Below, one piece after another: positions 1 through 7,617 of a DNA stretch of 11,178 bases; the first letter of the stretch is position 1, and every line of letters begins with the position of its first letter. Both the position numbers and the translations under genes were made by a program. This DNA comes from Tidjanibacter sp. (GTDB lineage: Bacteria > Bacteroidota > Bacteroidia > Bacteroidales > Rikenellaceae), in assembly GCA_017379955.1 (NCBI GenBank), contig JAFNVE010000106.1, forward strand, positions 1-11,178, in the 5' to 3' direction. The notes under the pieces were generated by a model. It was not told the origin of the DNA and did no database searches. It saw nothing but the letters and a program-made list of their open reading frames with translations.

Positions 1-452
1 GGGAAGTAGAACATATCTACCACCTTGCCGTGGAGGAGCGATGCGTAGCCGCCCGCCTCGGGGAACAGCTCAGCCACGCCCCACGGAGTCGACTCCGAGA
101 AAATCATACCATAAAAGGCACTGTCAATCATATTGCCAATTGCGCCAGCAAGAATCAGCACAAAGCCCACAATCAGCCCCTTGTCGGCCGTCTTGCGGTT
201 GAGGTAGGGGATGAGCCAGCAAAGTGCGCCGATAGCGACAATGCGGAAGAGGCTCAGGAACAACTTACCATTGTTACCACCCAACTCAAATCCAAAGGCC
301 GCGCCGGGGTTCTCGATAAAGCGCAGGAAGAACCAATCGGGAAATACGGTGATGCTCTCGCCGAGTGCCAAGTGGGTCTTAATCCATATCTTCAACGCCT
401 GGTCTGCCACCAGCAGAAGCACCACGAGCAGGGCTATGTTTCTATTCTTCAT
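1..452 (-). CDS. lspA: Lipoprotein signal peptidase (signal peptidase II), C-terminal end cut by window edge
   Basis: LspA is the inner-membrane aspartyl protease that removes the signal peptide from prolipoproteins just before the lipidated cysteine. The visible 150 residues start with MKNRNIAL and a hydrophobic helix (about 6-20) containing DQALK. The family motif ENPGAAFG follows at 47-54, then two further membrane segments (about 65-83 and 93-108). Both catalytic aspartates are visible: D110 in GAIGNMID and D146 in GKVVDMFYF. Between them is a loop of about 30 residues (FSESTPWGVAELFPEAGGY). It is my recollection, not something checked, that Bacteroidetes LspA proteins carry such an insert compared with the E. 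coli enzyme. The stop codon lies outside the window. The start lies 15 bases after the stop of the coiled-coil gene, so the two are probably cotranscribed. No Shine-Dalgarno sequence is evident. Identification is secure. Confidence 0.96.
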   Translation of the reverse strand, partial: MKNRNIALLVVLLLVADQALKIWIKTHLALGESITVFPDWFFLRFIENPGAAFGFELGGNNGKLFLSLFRIVAIGALCWLIPYLNRKTADKGLIVGFVLILAGAIGNMIDSAFYGMIFSESTPWGVAELFPEAGGYASLLHGKVVDMFYF

Positions 453-467
453 CTACTTACGCTTGGT

Positions 468-1379
468 TTATCGAATCAGTGTGCTACTCTCGCCAATCAA
501 GTAGCCGTCCATATAAATCTCCACCTGATACTCACCCGCAACTACCTGTGCGCCACCATAATAAAGACCGATTGCGAGGTCTTCGTTCTGGTAGTCAATA
601 TCGTCACGCATTGCCGAGTAGGTAATCTGGTCGCCCTCGAAGTCGAAGACATAGCCATCGGCATTAGCCATAATATAACCGTCAGGACCGATTATTCGGG
701 CATATACATTGCGTGCTCCGGGCTGTGTCAACTCATTTGCCGAGAGGACAAAGTCAATCTTCAAGCGGTCGGCACGCGAAGCACGAGTCACAGGCTTGCC
801 GTTAGCATTGATAGGCGTGAGGGTAATATCGCGCGCCTTCACGATAGAGCCCATACGCACCTTGTCGTCAAGTTCGCTGGCACGCTCCTCGGCCTTGTCA
901 GCACGCAGACGCTCACTTGTCACCTGACGGCGGATAGTGATGTTCTCCGAGGCGAGTTGCTGGTTGAGCGTATTGAGCGAGTCTATCTGCTTGACATAGT
1001 GCTGCATAGTGTTGAGCAGAGTACCAATCTCCTTCTCATAGCGGCGGATTGTAGCCTGGTTTGCCGAACGCTCCTGTTGCAGACGCTGCATCAGCGAGTC
1101 AGCACGCTGACGCTCAATATTAAGGTTGTGCGAAATGGTGTCGTTCGCAGTCTGGATATTGTCAATATCGCTGATGAGGTTCACGATACGGTTTGTCAGC
1201 GTATCGCGCTCGATGCGGAAGTCCTCACGCATCTGGTGTGTCTGCTTGAAATAGAGGAACGAAAGGGCGCCAAGTATCACTACCAATATGATAACCAGCA
1301 CCTTATATCCTTTTAGCGAGCGACTGTCATCACTCTTTTCCTCATTATAATCGTAATATTCGTCGTTATACTCTTCCAT
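468..1379 (-). CDS. Membrane-anchored coiled-coil protein of unknown function
   Basis: I do not recognise a named family. The 303-residue protein has a very acidic, tyrosine-rich N terminus (MEEYNDEYYDYNEEK) and one transmembrane helix (about 25-44, GYKVLVIILVVILGALSFLYF). A long heptad-like, charged coiled coil follows (about 50-175, rich in R, E, Q and L). The C-terminal domain (about 178-303) is strand-rich and carries repeated Gly/Tyr turns (GPDGYIMANADGY, VAGEYQVEIYMDGYLIGES). The likely topology is a short cytoplasmic tail with the coiled coil and C-terminal domain outside the inner membrane. A GTG start at 1415 would add 12 residues. I prefer the ATG at 1379 because the promoter at 1432-1439 would place GTG only about a dozen bases from the transcript start. 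lspA follows after 15 bases. A scaffolding or envelope role is only a guess from topology. Confidence 0.85.
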   Translation of the reverse strand: MEEYNDEYYDYNEEKSDDSRSLKGYKVLVIILVVILGALSFLYFKQTHQMREDFRIERDTLTNRIVNLISDIDNIQTANDTISHNLNIERQRADSLMQRLQQERSANQATIRRYEKEIGTLLNTMQHYVKQIDSLNTLNQQLASENITIRRQVTSERLRADKAEERASELDDKVRMGSIVKARDITLTPINANGKPVTRASRADRLKIDFVLSANELTQPGARNVYARIIGPDGYIMANADGYVFDFEGDQITYSAMRDDIDYQNEDLAIGLYYGGAQVVAGEYQVEIYMDGYLIGESSTLIR

Positions 1380-1431
1380 ATTTTTCGATGTTTCAGGTTT
1401 ATAAATGGCGGTCACGTTGCCACATTTGGGA

Positions 1432-1439
1432 CAAAGATA
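1432..1439 (-). promoter_or_regulatory. Probable Bacteroidetes -7 promoter element for the coiled-coil gene and lspA
   Basis: The minus strand reads TATCTTTG, an exact match to the Bacteroidetes sigma-A -7 consensus TAnnTTTG. It lies 52 bases upstream of the chosen ATG (1379), in the gap after the DUF3108 gene. No clear -33 TTG element is seen about 20 bases further upstream, where the sequence is GTAGGGGGTA. The call therefore rests on the -7 element and its position alone. Confidence 0.55.
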
Positions 1440-1489
1440 ACTCTTTTTGCGAAACTACCCCCTACTTTTTCTTACTTTTTGCACTGAGC

Positions 1490-2344
1490 CTATTTCTCAG
1501 CCTTCAACTTCGAGCCGAGCAGTACGCTCTCCCACGGATACTTCAACCCCGAATAATTGCTCAGTCGTGCCTTGGCAACACCGTAGCGGGTAGGGGTCTC
1601 GATATAGAGAGGTATGTAGTTGCGGTCGTTGGATATCCAGAGGTAGAAGATATTGCCCTCGGCCAACTTCTCGCCATTGGGCAGTGCGAGTTGGCACTCC
1701 AACTTTATGGTGCGCACCTTGCCGATACCTGTGATATCTTTCTCCTCGGGGCCGAGATATGTGTAGGAGATATACTGAATCTGGTCGTTCAGGATGATGC
1801 CGATGCGCTTGCTCTCTCCCTTACGCATAGTGTTGACAATGTTGCTGTTACGCAGAGAGTAGAAGTGCGCCACATAGTCGCGGATTGTGCTGTCTATATC
1901 CAAGTTGGTATCCTTCCACGGCCCGTCCATCTCGCGATAGCGGGCGAGTGCTGTGTCGTTGTTCCAATCGTAGTAGTAGCGCGCCGCAGTACGCCAACTA
2001 CCCTCGTTGATATCCTGAGCGAACTGCACGGGGAGGCCGTCGCTCGTTGCCAGCCAGGTATTGAGGCGGTCATCGAGTTTGAAGATTACGCGCGCCATAT
2101 TATTAGTCACCGCACGGGCCGATATGCGCCACGCAGGGGTGCCATCCACACTCTCGGTGGTCACCTTGCTTGTCACCTCACCAATATTGGCACCAATCAG
2201 CACCTTCGAGCGAAAACTTATAGTATAGGTCAAACTCTCGCCCGGAGCAAACGCCCCCGAGGCAAGCGGTTGAGCAGATACACTCTGATTATCAACCAAT
2301 AACGCCAATACCAGCGCAGACAAAATTGTGTAAAAAAATCTCAT
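1490..2344 (-). CDS. DUF3108 family secreted/periplasmic protein
   Basis: The 284-residue protein has a Sec signal peptide (MRFFYTILSALVLALL, likely cut after SVSA at residue 24). The mature part resembles DUF3108 proteins: an early GESLTYTISFRSKVLIGANIGEV strand pair, then a long mostly beta domain with WRISARAVTNNMARVIFKLDD, YYYDWNNDTA, a middle RDYVAHFYSLRN segment, and a late YLWISNDRNYIPLYIETP strand. The biochemical function of this family is not established. Proteins of this type are thought to sit in the periplasm or envelope of Gram-negative bacteria. The gene follows recG by 13 bases and has its own strong ribosome binding site, so it is likely translated from the recG transcript. 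The assignment is from overall sequence pattern and I could not run a profile search. Residual doubt concerns the DUF name, not the gene. Confidence 0.87.
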   Translation of the reverse strand: MRFFYTILSALVLALLVDNQSVSAQPLASGAFAPGESLTYTISFRSKVLIGANIGEVTSKVTTESVDGTPAWRISARAVTNNMARVIFKLDDRLNTWLATSDGLPVQFAQDINEGSWRTAARYYYDWNNDTALARYREMDGPWKDTNLDIDSTIRDYVAHFYSLRNSNIVNTMRKGESKRIGIILNDQIQYISYTYLGPEEKDITGIGKVRTIKLECQLALPNGEKLAEGNIFYLWISNDRNYIPLYIETPTRYGVAKARLSNYSGLKYPWESVLLGSKLKAEK

Positions 2345-2349
2345 ATCAC

Positions 2350-2355
2350 CCTCCT
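2350..2355 (-). promoter_or_regulatory. Strong Shine-Dalgarno sequence for the DUF3108 gene
   Basis: The minus strand reads AGGAGG, 5 bases before the ATG at 2344 and just after the recG stop codon. Bacteroidetes genes usually lack such sites, and the other complete genes here show none. It fixes the DUF3108 start and suggests translation independent of leaderless or AT-rich initiation. Confidence 0.7.
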
Positions 2356-2357
2356 CT

Positions 2358-4472
2358 CTACGAAATCATCGCAAAATCTCTCTGTTCTTTTCCACTATAC
2401 TGTTTTCTCAACTCTTCCAGACCTCTATTCTTCGGCAGCGACAGTGTTGGGTCTTCGGCAAGCACCTTCTCAGCCACACGTCGCGCCCACTCCACAATTT
2501 GGTTGTCGCGACTAACGGAGGCAATACGCAACTCAAACGGCTCGCCACTCTGCTGAGTACCAGCCATATCGCCAGCACCGCGTAGTTTAAGGTCGAGTTC
2601 GGCAAGACGGAAACCGTCAGTCGTTTCGACCATAGCCCCCAATCGCGCCTTCGCCTCGCGGGTCAGTTTGTCACCACTCATAAGCACACAGTAGGACTGC
2701 TCGCCACCACGACCCACACGGCCACGCAACTGGTGCAACTGCGACAGACCAAACCTCTCGGCACTCTCAATCACCATCACTGTTGCGTTTGGCACATCAA
2801 CACCTACCTCTATAACGGAAGTGGCAACTAAAATATTGGTTATCCCGCGCTTAAAGTCATCCATATTGCCGTTTTTCTCCTCGTTGGTCATCTTGCCGTG
2901 CACCGCACCTACCCTATATGTTGGCTCGCGGAACTCATCGGTGAGTTGAGCAAATCCCTCATAAAGGTTTTTATAGTCGGCCTTTTCGGACTCCTTAATC
3001 AAAGGATATACCACATATACCTGACGCCCTGCGGCAATCTCACGTTTGATGAAGCCGTGGAGCATAAGTCGCTGCGACTCAAACAGATGGCGTGTTTTAA
3101 TAGGTTTGCGACCAGGGGGGAGTTTGTCAATCACCGAGATATCCAAGTCGCCATACAGAGTCATTGCCAGAGTTCGCGGAATTGGTGTTGCGGTCATTAC
3201 AAGGATATGGGGGGCAATCTGATTTTTTGTCCACATCTTCGCTCTCTGCTCCACGCCGAAGCGATGTTGCTCGTCAATCACCACAAAACCGAGATTGGCA
3301 AACTGCACAGCATCCTCGATAAGTGCGTGAGTACCAACAAGTATCTTGATGCGCCCATCGGCAAGACCCGCCAAAATCTCGCGACGCTCCTTAGCGCGCG
3401 TAGCACCCGTGAGCACCGCCACGCACCCTTTTGCCGGAGTGTTCTCCACAAAACGCTCGATGGAGGCAAAGTGTTGGCGGGCGAGAATCTCGGTCGGTGC
3501 CATCATACAGGTCTGAAAACCATTGTCCACAGCCAGCATCATCGAGGCCAGAGCGACAAGCGTCTTGCCACTGCCTACATCGCCCTGCAACAGACGGTTC
3601 ATCTGATGACCCGTAACTGTATCAGCCCTAATCTCCTTAATCACACGCTGTTGCGCATCCGTGAGCGGAAAGGGCAACGACGCATATAGCGAGCGAAAGT
3701 GGTCGCCCACGCGGTTGAAAATGAAGCCGTTGCTATTTGTTGTGCGGGTTGCACGGCGCGAGAGTATGCCGAGTTGTATGCCAAAGAGTTCCTCGAATTT
3801 CAGGCGGCGTTCAGCCTTGCTCAGTGCATCGTTCGAAGGTGGGAAGTGGATGTCGTGCAGAGCGGTGCGCAAGTCCACAAGTTGGCAACCCTCCACGATA
3901 TAGCGAGGCAGCGTATCAACAATCTCCTCCTCGACAAGTGGCCACAGCGAGCAGACAAGGCCATAGATACCCTTACTGCCCAAGCCCGATGTTGTCAGTC
4001 GCTCGGTAGTGCTGTAAACGCCTTGCACTGAGGCATTTTGACGACTAAGAAAGTGTTCTACAAGTTCCACCTCGGGGTGCACGAAACTAAGTGCCCCCTT
4101 GAAGATGTTGGGCTTGCCGAAGATGATATACTCGCGCCCCGCCTCAATCTTCTTGCCAATCCACTTAATTCCCTTAAACCAGACAAGTTCCGCCGCGCCA
4201 CTACTATCCGCAACACGAACAATAAGCCTCTGCTTGGCTCCCGCGCCCTGGGTAGTAATGTTCATCACTCGCGCCCTAATCTGTATGTAGGAGGTGTGCT
4301 CCTCACTGACCTCGGTGATGCGGTAGATGCGTGTGCGGTCAACGTGGCGGAAAGGGAAGTAGTAGAGCAGGTCGCCAAATGTGCGTATACCAATCTCCGA
4401 GGCAAGTAGCGAGGCTCGTCGCTCCCCCACCCCCGGCAGATATTTTATATCATTGGTCAGTTTGCCCTGCAC
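2358..4472 (-). CDS. recG: ATP-dependent DNA helicase RecG
   Basis: RecG is a cytoplasmic monomeric helicase that remodels stalled forks, D-loops and R-loops and drives branch migration of Holliday junctions. The 704 residues match the usual family length. The N-terminal region (1-45) holds a helix-hairpin-helix-like YLPGVGERRASLL and the FGDLLYYFPFRHVDR segment. An OB-fold wedge domain follows (about 62-140). Helicase domain 1 has Walker A GDVGSGKT (297-304), the Walker B/motif II DEQH (400-403) and TATPIPRT (427-434). Helicase domain 2 has NILVATSVIEVGVDVPNA (546-563) and motif VI QLRGRVGRG (581-589). The TRG region follows, with LKLRGAGDMAGTQQSGEP (628-645). The start codon is GTG, read as Met; no in-frame ATG gives a better N terminus. 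The coding end lies 13 bases before the DUF3108 gene. All key residues are present, so the enzyme should be functional. Confidence 0.98.
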   Translation of the reverse strand: MQGKLTNDIKYLPGVGERRASLLASEIGIRTFGDLLYYFPFRHVDRTRIYRITEVSEEHTSYIQIRARVMNITTQGAGAKQRLIVRVADSSGAAELVWFKGIKWIGKKIEAGREYIIFGKPNIFKGALSFVHPEVELVEHFLSRQNASVQGVYSTTERLTTSGLGSKGIYGLVCSLWPLVEEEIVDTLPRYIVEGCQLVDLRTALHDIHFPPSNDALSKAERRLKFEELFGIQLGILSRRATRTTNSNGFIFNRVGDHFRSLYASLPFPLTDAQQRVIKEIRADTVTGHQMNRLLQGDVGSGKTLVALASMMLAVDNGFQTCMMAPTEILARQHFASIERFVENTPAKGCVAVLTGATRAKERREILAGLADGRIKILVGTHALIEDAVQFANLGFVVIDEQHRFGVEQRAKMWTKNQIAPHILVMTATPIPRTLAMTLYGDLDISVIDKLPPGRKPIKTRHLFESQRLMLHGFIKREIAAGRQVYVVYPLIKESEKADYKNLYEGFAQLTDEFREPTYRVGAVHGKMTNEEKNGNMDDFKRGITNILVATSVIEVGVDVPNATVMVIESAERFGLSQLHQLRGRVGRGGEQSYCVLMSGDKLTREAKARLGAMVETTDGFRLAELDLKLRGAGDMAGTQQSGEPFELRIASVSRDNQIVEWARRVAEKVLAEDPTLSLPKNRGLEELRKQYSGKEQRDFAMIS

Positions 4473-4495
4473 GGTGTTACTTGTTATCTATAATT

Positions 4496-4563
4496 AAAAA
4501 CAGACTGTTAAAGACTACTCGTACAACCTTGCGGTTGCTCTCTACGGCAGCAGCCTTTAACAG
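4496..4563 (-). terminator. Long hairpin with GNRA-like loop and T-tract, probable terminator between the secreted-protein gene and recG
   Basis: On the minus strand CTGTTAAAG (4563-4555) pairs with CTTTAACAG (4513-4505). The stem continues through six further pairs, two of them G-U, to about 15 pairs. Inside it, GCAACC and GGTTGT form a second 6-pair stem closed by the tetraloop GCAA. TCTGTTTTT follows directly (4504-4496). This fits an intrinsic terminator for the upstream secreted-protein gene. It could also act as a leader structure for recG, whose GTG lies only 24 bases beyond the T-tract. The elaborate internal stem is more than a terminator needs. Confidence 0.65.
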
Positions 4564-4587
4564 CCATCAGAAGTTATCTTTCCTCGC

Positions 4588-5274
4588 TTACTCGCAGAGG
4601 AACTCAAAGATGCGGATAGCATCCTCGCGAACATTGAAGTCGATTTTCTCCTTCTTCACAAAGTCGCGGATATCGTTCTTCTTATCGGGGAAAGCCTTGT
4701 TCAAGTTCTTGGTTGAGAGCGAGTTAAAATCGCCATCCTTACCAATAACATAGTTTATACGGCGCTCCATTGTAAGTTCCATTGTGCTAACCTGACGCAA
4801 GTCCATAAAGCCCGAGTTCATATTAAACATCGAGTTGGTCGAGGTGATAGCCGAGGTCGACGATGTTGCGCCATAGCCTGCATCCATAGCCTTGTCCACT
4901 GTGTGGAGAGTGATAGCCTCTGCAAGGTAGATGCCATCCTTCTCGCGCACTACGCGGTAGTGTTTCTTACCGTCGTTCACCCACTTATCCTCGCCAATGG
5001 TAACATAGAGCAGAGGAGAGGTGCTGACGATATCGTAGGCATAGATATCGTTCTTGTCTACATACTGCACACGCTGGAAGTAGGCGTTATAGTTGACCTT
5101 CAATTCGTTACGATTGGTCTCAAACTCGGCAATACCTGTCTGCCAATCGTTGTAGAGGTAGAGATACTTCGACAGAGGTTCCTCAACTTTTATAGTAAAT
5201 TTCTCGGTCTGTTGTGCCGATGCGCTAATGATTGTGAGCACCAGCATTGCGGTCAGTGTTAAAAGTCGTTTCAT
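4588..5274 (-). CDS. Secreted protein of unknown function
   Basis: I do not recognise a family. The 228-residue protein begins with a clear Sec signal peptide (MKRLLTLTAMLVLTIISASA, likely cut after residue 20, before QQTEK). The mature protein looks soluble: an N-terminal part rich in Tyr and Asn (SKYLYLYNDWQTGIAEFETN), a central GEDKWVNDGKKHYRVVREKDG segment, a low-complexity Ser/Thr/Asn stretch around residues 135-155 (GATSSTSAITSTNSMFNMNS), and a lysine-rich helical C terminus (AFPDKKNDIRDFVKKEKIDF). There is no lipobox, so it is probably periplasmic or released. It is divergent from ispG across a 119-base gap and ends 24 bases before the terminator-like hairpin. That suggests a transcript of its own rather than an operon with recG. 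The weak TAATTTAG in the gap is only a possible -7 element. No function is assigned. Confidence 0.85.
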   Translation of the reverse strand: MKRLLTLTAMLVLTIISASAQQTEKFTIKVEEPLSKYLYLYNDWQTGIAEFETNRNELKVNYNAYFQRVQYVDKNDIYAYDIVSTSPLLYVTIGEDKWVNDGKKHYRVVREKDGIYLAEAITLHTVDKAMDAGYGATSSTSAITSTNSMFNMNSGFMDLRQVSTMELTMERRINYVIGKDGDFNSLSTKNLNKAFPDKKNDIRDFVKKEKIDFNVREDAIRIFEFLCE

Positions 5275-5354
5275 ATTCTTATAGTTATTATTGTTTCCGC
5301 TACTAAATTAGTAAACTTTTTTGAAAGTGCACGCATTATTTGATGTGAAACGAC

Positions 5355-5362
5355 TATTTTTG
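5355..5362 (+). promoter_or_regulatory. Probable -7 promoter element for ispG and the WbqC-family gene
   Basis: TATTTTTG matches the Bacteroidetes -7 consensus TAnnTTTG exactly and ends 31 bases before the ispG ATG. TTTG tracts occur upstream at 5320-5323 and 5339-5342, but neither sits at the usual spacing of about 20 bases. The -33 element is therefore not convincing. Confidence 0.55.
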
Positions 5363-5393
5363 TAGGTGGAACTACATTTTTAAGAGCAATACT

Positions 5394-6959
5394 ATGAGCA
5401 AGTTTTGTGATAACCTATTTCTCTTTACCCGCCGCCCTGCGTGTGAGGTGCACATTGGCAAGACAGTGATTGGTGGCAACAACCCCGTTGCTGTGCAGAC
5501 AATGACCAATCGCGATACTAACGATACGGAGGCTTGTGTGGAGCAGATAGCCGCTGCTGCACGCGAGGGCTGCCGTATTGTACGCCTGACAACTCAGGGG
5601 ACTCGCGAGGCACGCAACCTTGCCGAGATTGCTGCACGCACCCATACCGAGTGGCCCGACGTGGCACTTGTGGCCGATGTACACTTCCTCCCTGCTGCTG
5701 CCGATGTGGCTGCCGATAGTGCGGATAAGGTGCGTATAAACCCCGGCAACTACAACGACAAGGGCGGTGCACTCGATGCGCTCCTTGAGAAGTGTGCTCG
5801 CAGGGGTGTGGCACTGCGAATAGGTGTCAACCACGGCTCGCTCTCGCCCCGTATGTTCGACCTCTATGGCGACACGCCCGAGGGTATGGTGGCTTCGGCT
5901 ATGGAGTACCTGCGTGCCTGCCGTGAGCGCAACTTTCACAATGTGGTGGTTTCGATGAAGTCGAGCAATGTGAGGGTTATGATTTATGCCTACCGTATGT
6001 TGGTCGAGGCTATGCAGAGAGAGGAGATGAACTACCCTCTCCACCTGGGTGTTACCGAGGCGGGCGATGGCAATGAGGGACGTATCAAATCGGCCGTTGG
6101 CATTGGTGCTCTGCTGGCTGATGGCATTGGTGACACTATCCGCGTGTCGCTCACCGAAGAGCCTGAGCGCGAAGTGGTTGCAGGCCGTATGTTGGTTGAT
6201 TATATGGCAGACCGTCAGGAGGATAAAACAGATTTGGACACTGCCGTTGCAGGGGCCTTCGAACAAAAATATTCTCCATTTGAGTATTGCAGAAATGTGA
6301 GTGAGCAGGTGGGTAGAGTTGGTGGCAACTGTGTGCCTCTGCTCTGCTCGGAGATGACCGAGGAGGAGCGTGCGGGAGTGTGCGCAATAGAGGCTGTGGG
6401 CAAGAATCCCGTTGCCGAGTGGCGCAGGGCGATTGCCCGCAAGGAGGCCGATGGCGACCATCGTCCTGTGATGCTCAGTCGCACATATAGTGTCTGCTCG
6501 GCAGATGAATTGAGAATCAAGGCGGCAGCCGACTTCGGCGTTATGTTTGTCGATGGACTTGCCGATGCGATAGATATCCACTGCTTGGAGGTTAGCGAGG
6601 AGGAGTTGAAGGGCGTGATGCTCGACATCTTGCAGGCTTCGCGCGTGCGTATCAGTAAGACAGAGTATATCTCCTGCCCGGGTTGTGGTCGCACACTCTA
6701 CGACTTGCAGGGCACGCTGGCGCAGATTAAGGAGCGCACCTCGCACCTTAAAGGGCTGAAAATCGGTGTTATGGGCTGCATTGTCAATGGCCCTGGCGAG
6801 ATGGCAGACGCCGACTATGGCTATGTAGGCGCGGCGCGTGGCAAGGTGTCGCTCTATCGCGGCAAGGAGGTGGTTTGTCGTAACATCCCGCAGGATGAGG
6901 CACTCGACAAACTTGTGGAATTGATTAAGGCCGATGGCCGCTGGACAGAACAGGAGTAG
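5394..6959 (+). CDS. ispG: 4-hydroxy-3-methylbut-2-en-1-yl diphosphate synthase (IspG/GcpE), long insert-bearing type
   Basis: IspG converts methylerythritol cyclodiphosphate to HMBPP, the penultimate step of the MEP isoprenoid pathway. It is a cytoplasmic [4Fe-4S] enzyme. The N-terminal TIM barrel (about 14-270) shows PVAVQTMTNRDTNDTEA, KVRINPGNY (112-120), LRIGVNHGSLS, VSMKSSNV and the segment GVTEAGDGNEGRIKSAVG followed by DTIRVSLTEEPE. The C-terminal cluster domain has SCPGCGRTLYDLQ, with ligands C428 and C431, and GVMGCIVNGPGEM, with C462 and E469. So all three cysteines and the glutamate ligand are present. Between barrel and cluster domain is an extra segment (about 275-415), as in the plant and Bacteroidetes enzymes. 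At 521 residues the protein is about 150 longer than E. coli IspG, yet short for the long type as I know it. ATG is preceded by AT-rich sequence with no Shine-Dalgarno. The WbqC-family gene starts one base after the stop codon. Confidence 0.97.
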   Translation: MSKFCDNLFLFTRRPACEVHIGKTVIGGNNPVAVQTMTNRDTNDTEACVEQIAAAAREGCRIVRLTTQGTREARNLAEIAARTHTEWPDVALVADVHFLPAAADVAADSADKVRINPGNYNDKGGALDALLEKCARRGVALRIGVNHGSLSPRMFDLYGDTPEGMVASAMEYLRACRERNFHNVVVSMKSSNVRVMIYAYRMLVEAMQREEMNYPLHLGVTEAGDGNEGRIKSAVGIGALLADGIGDTIRVSLTEEPEREVVAGRMLVDYMADRQEDKTDLDTAVAGAFEQKYSPFEYCRNVSEQVGRVGGNCVPLLCSEMTEEERAGVCAIEAVGKNPVAEWRRAIARKEADGDHRPVMLSRTYSVCSADELRIKAAADFGVMFVDGLADAIDIHCLEVSEEELKGVMLDILQASRVRISKTEYISCPGCGRTLYDLQGTLAQIKERTSHLKGLKIGVMGCIVNGPGEMADADYGYVGAARGKVSLYRGKEVVCRNIPQDEALDKLVELIKADGRWTEQE

Positions 6960-6960
6960 G

Positions 6961-7584
6961 ATGAATATATTACCGTTGACATATCTCGGCAATACCGAGT
7001 GGTGGGCACTGCTCCTCGGGGGTGAGGCCATAATTGATGTGGGCGAACACTATGTGAAACAGACCTGCCGAAACAGGGCTGAGATTCTCACTGCCGATGG
7101 CGTTATGGTACTGACCGTCAATGTGGTAAAGGGCAGTTCGTTGCGCAAAAAGGCAGTGGCGGCTATGGAGGTGGACTACTCCAAACGCTGGCAGCACCAA
7201 CATTGGAACGCCATACGCTCGGCATATAAGAGTTCCCCCTATTTTGACTATCTGGCACACCACTTCGAGCCACTCTATACGCAGGAGATTCGTTCGCTCC
7301 GCGAGTGGAACTTTATGCTTATCGAGGCTGTATGCAAGGCACTGAAAGTTACTCCCGAATATAGTGTTTCGGAGAGATATATGATTGCTGGTGAGGGAGA
7401 TAAGGATTTTCGCAATTATCCATTTTTGAGGAGTTGCGCAGAGCCCGCTTTCGACTGCCCCGAGTACTACCACGTCTTCCCTGAGGCGGCCGATGGCGGC
7501 TTCCAGCCAAGACTCTCTATCTTGGACTTGCTCTTCTGCGAAGGCCCCTCCGAAACGATTAACTACCTTCGCTCGATAAGGTAA
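6961..7584 (+). CDS. WbqC family protein
   Basis: The 207-residue protein matches the WbqC-like family. Members occur in polysaccharide clusters and widely in Bacteroidetes chromosomes. Their biochemical role is unproven, though a part in sugar or O-antigen biosynthesis has been proposed. Visible family features are the early PLTYLGNTEWWALLL, the WQHQHWNAIRSAYKSSPYFDYL segment (77-98) followed by HHFEPLY, and the C-terminal YYHVFPEAADGGFQPRLSILDLLFCEGPSE (169-198). No signal peptide or membrane segment is evident, so it is probably cytoplasmic. I chose the ATG at 6961, one base after the ispG stop. An ATG at 6934 would add nine residues unlike the family start and overlap ispG. Translational coupling with ispG is likely. 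An effective terminator lies 34 bases after the stop. Confidence 0.9.
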   Translation: MNILPLTYLGNTEWWALLLGGEAIIDVGEHYVKQTCRNRAEILTADGVMVLTVNVVKGSSLRKKAVAAMEVDYSKRWQHQHWNAIRSAYKSSPYFDYLAHHFEPLYTQEIRSLREWNFMLIEAVCKALKVTPEYSVSERYMIAGEGDKDFRNYPFLRSCAEPAFDCPEYYHVFPEAADGGFQPRLSILDLLFCEGPSETINYLRSIR

Positions 7585-7617
7585 ACATACCCGACGCACA
7601 AATTATAAAGAGTTGTA

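Noticed and set aside
30..1316. A 428-codon plus-strand frame over lspA and the coiled-coil gene.
   Set aside because: It crosses two well-supported minus-strand genes and the gap between them, and has no recognisable domain.
1380..1415. GTG start at 1415 for the coiled-coil protein.
   Set aside because: The probable promoter at 1432-1439 would leave only about a dozen leader bases. The ATG at 1379 gives a natural acidic N terminus.
1466..1496. A terminator after the DUF3108 gene (CTGAG and CTCAG around its stop codon).
   Set aside because: The stem is only 5 pairs and is followed on the minus strand by A-rich, not T-rich, sequence.
6934..6960. Earlier ATG for the WbqC-family gene, overlapping the end of ispG.
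   Set aside because: The nine added residues do not look like the family start. The ATG at 6961 is one base after the ispG stop and begins the family-like MNILPLTYLG.
5415..7031. A 538-codon minus-strand frame antisense to ispG.
   Set aside because: The plus-strand frame has every IspG motif and ligand. The antisense product is His/Cys/Leu-rich and shows no family pattern, so it is a shadow of codon bias.
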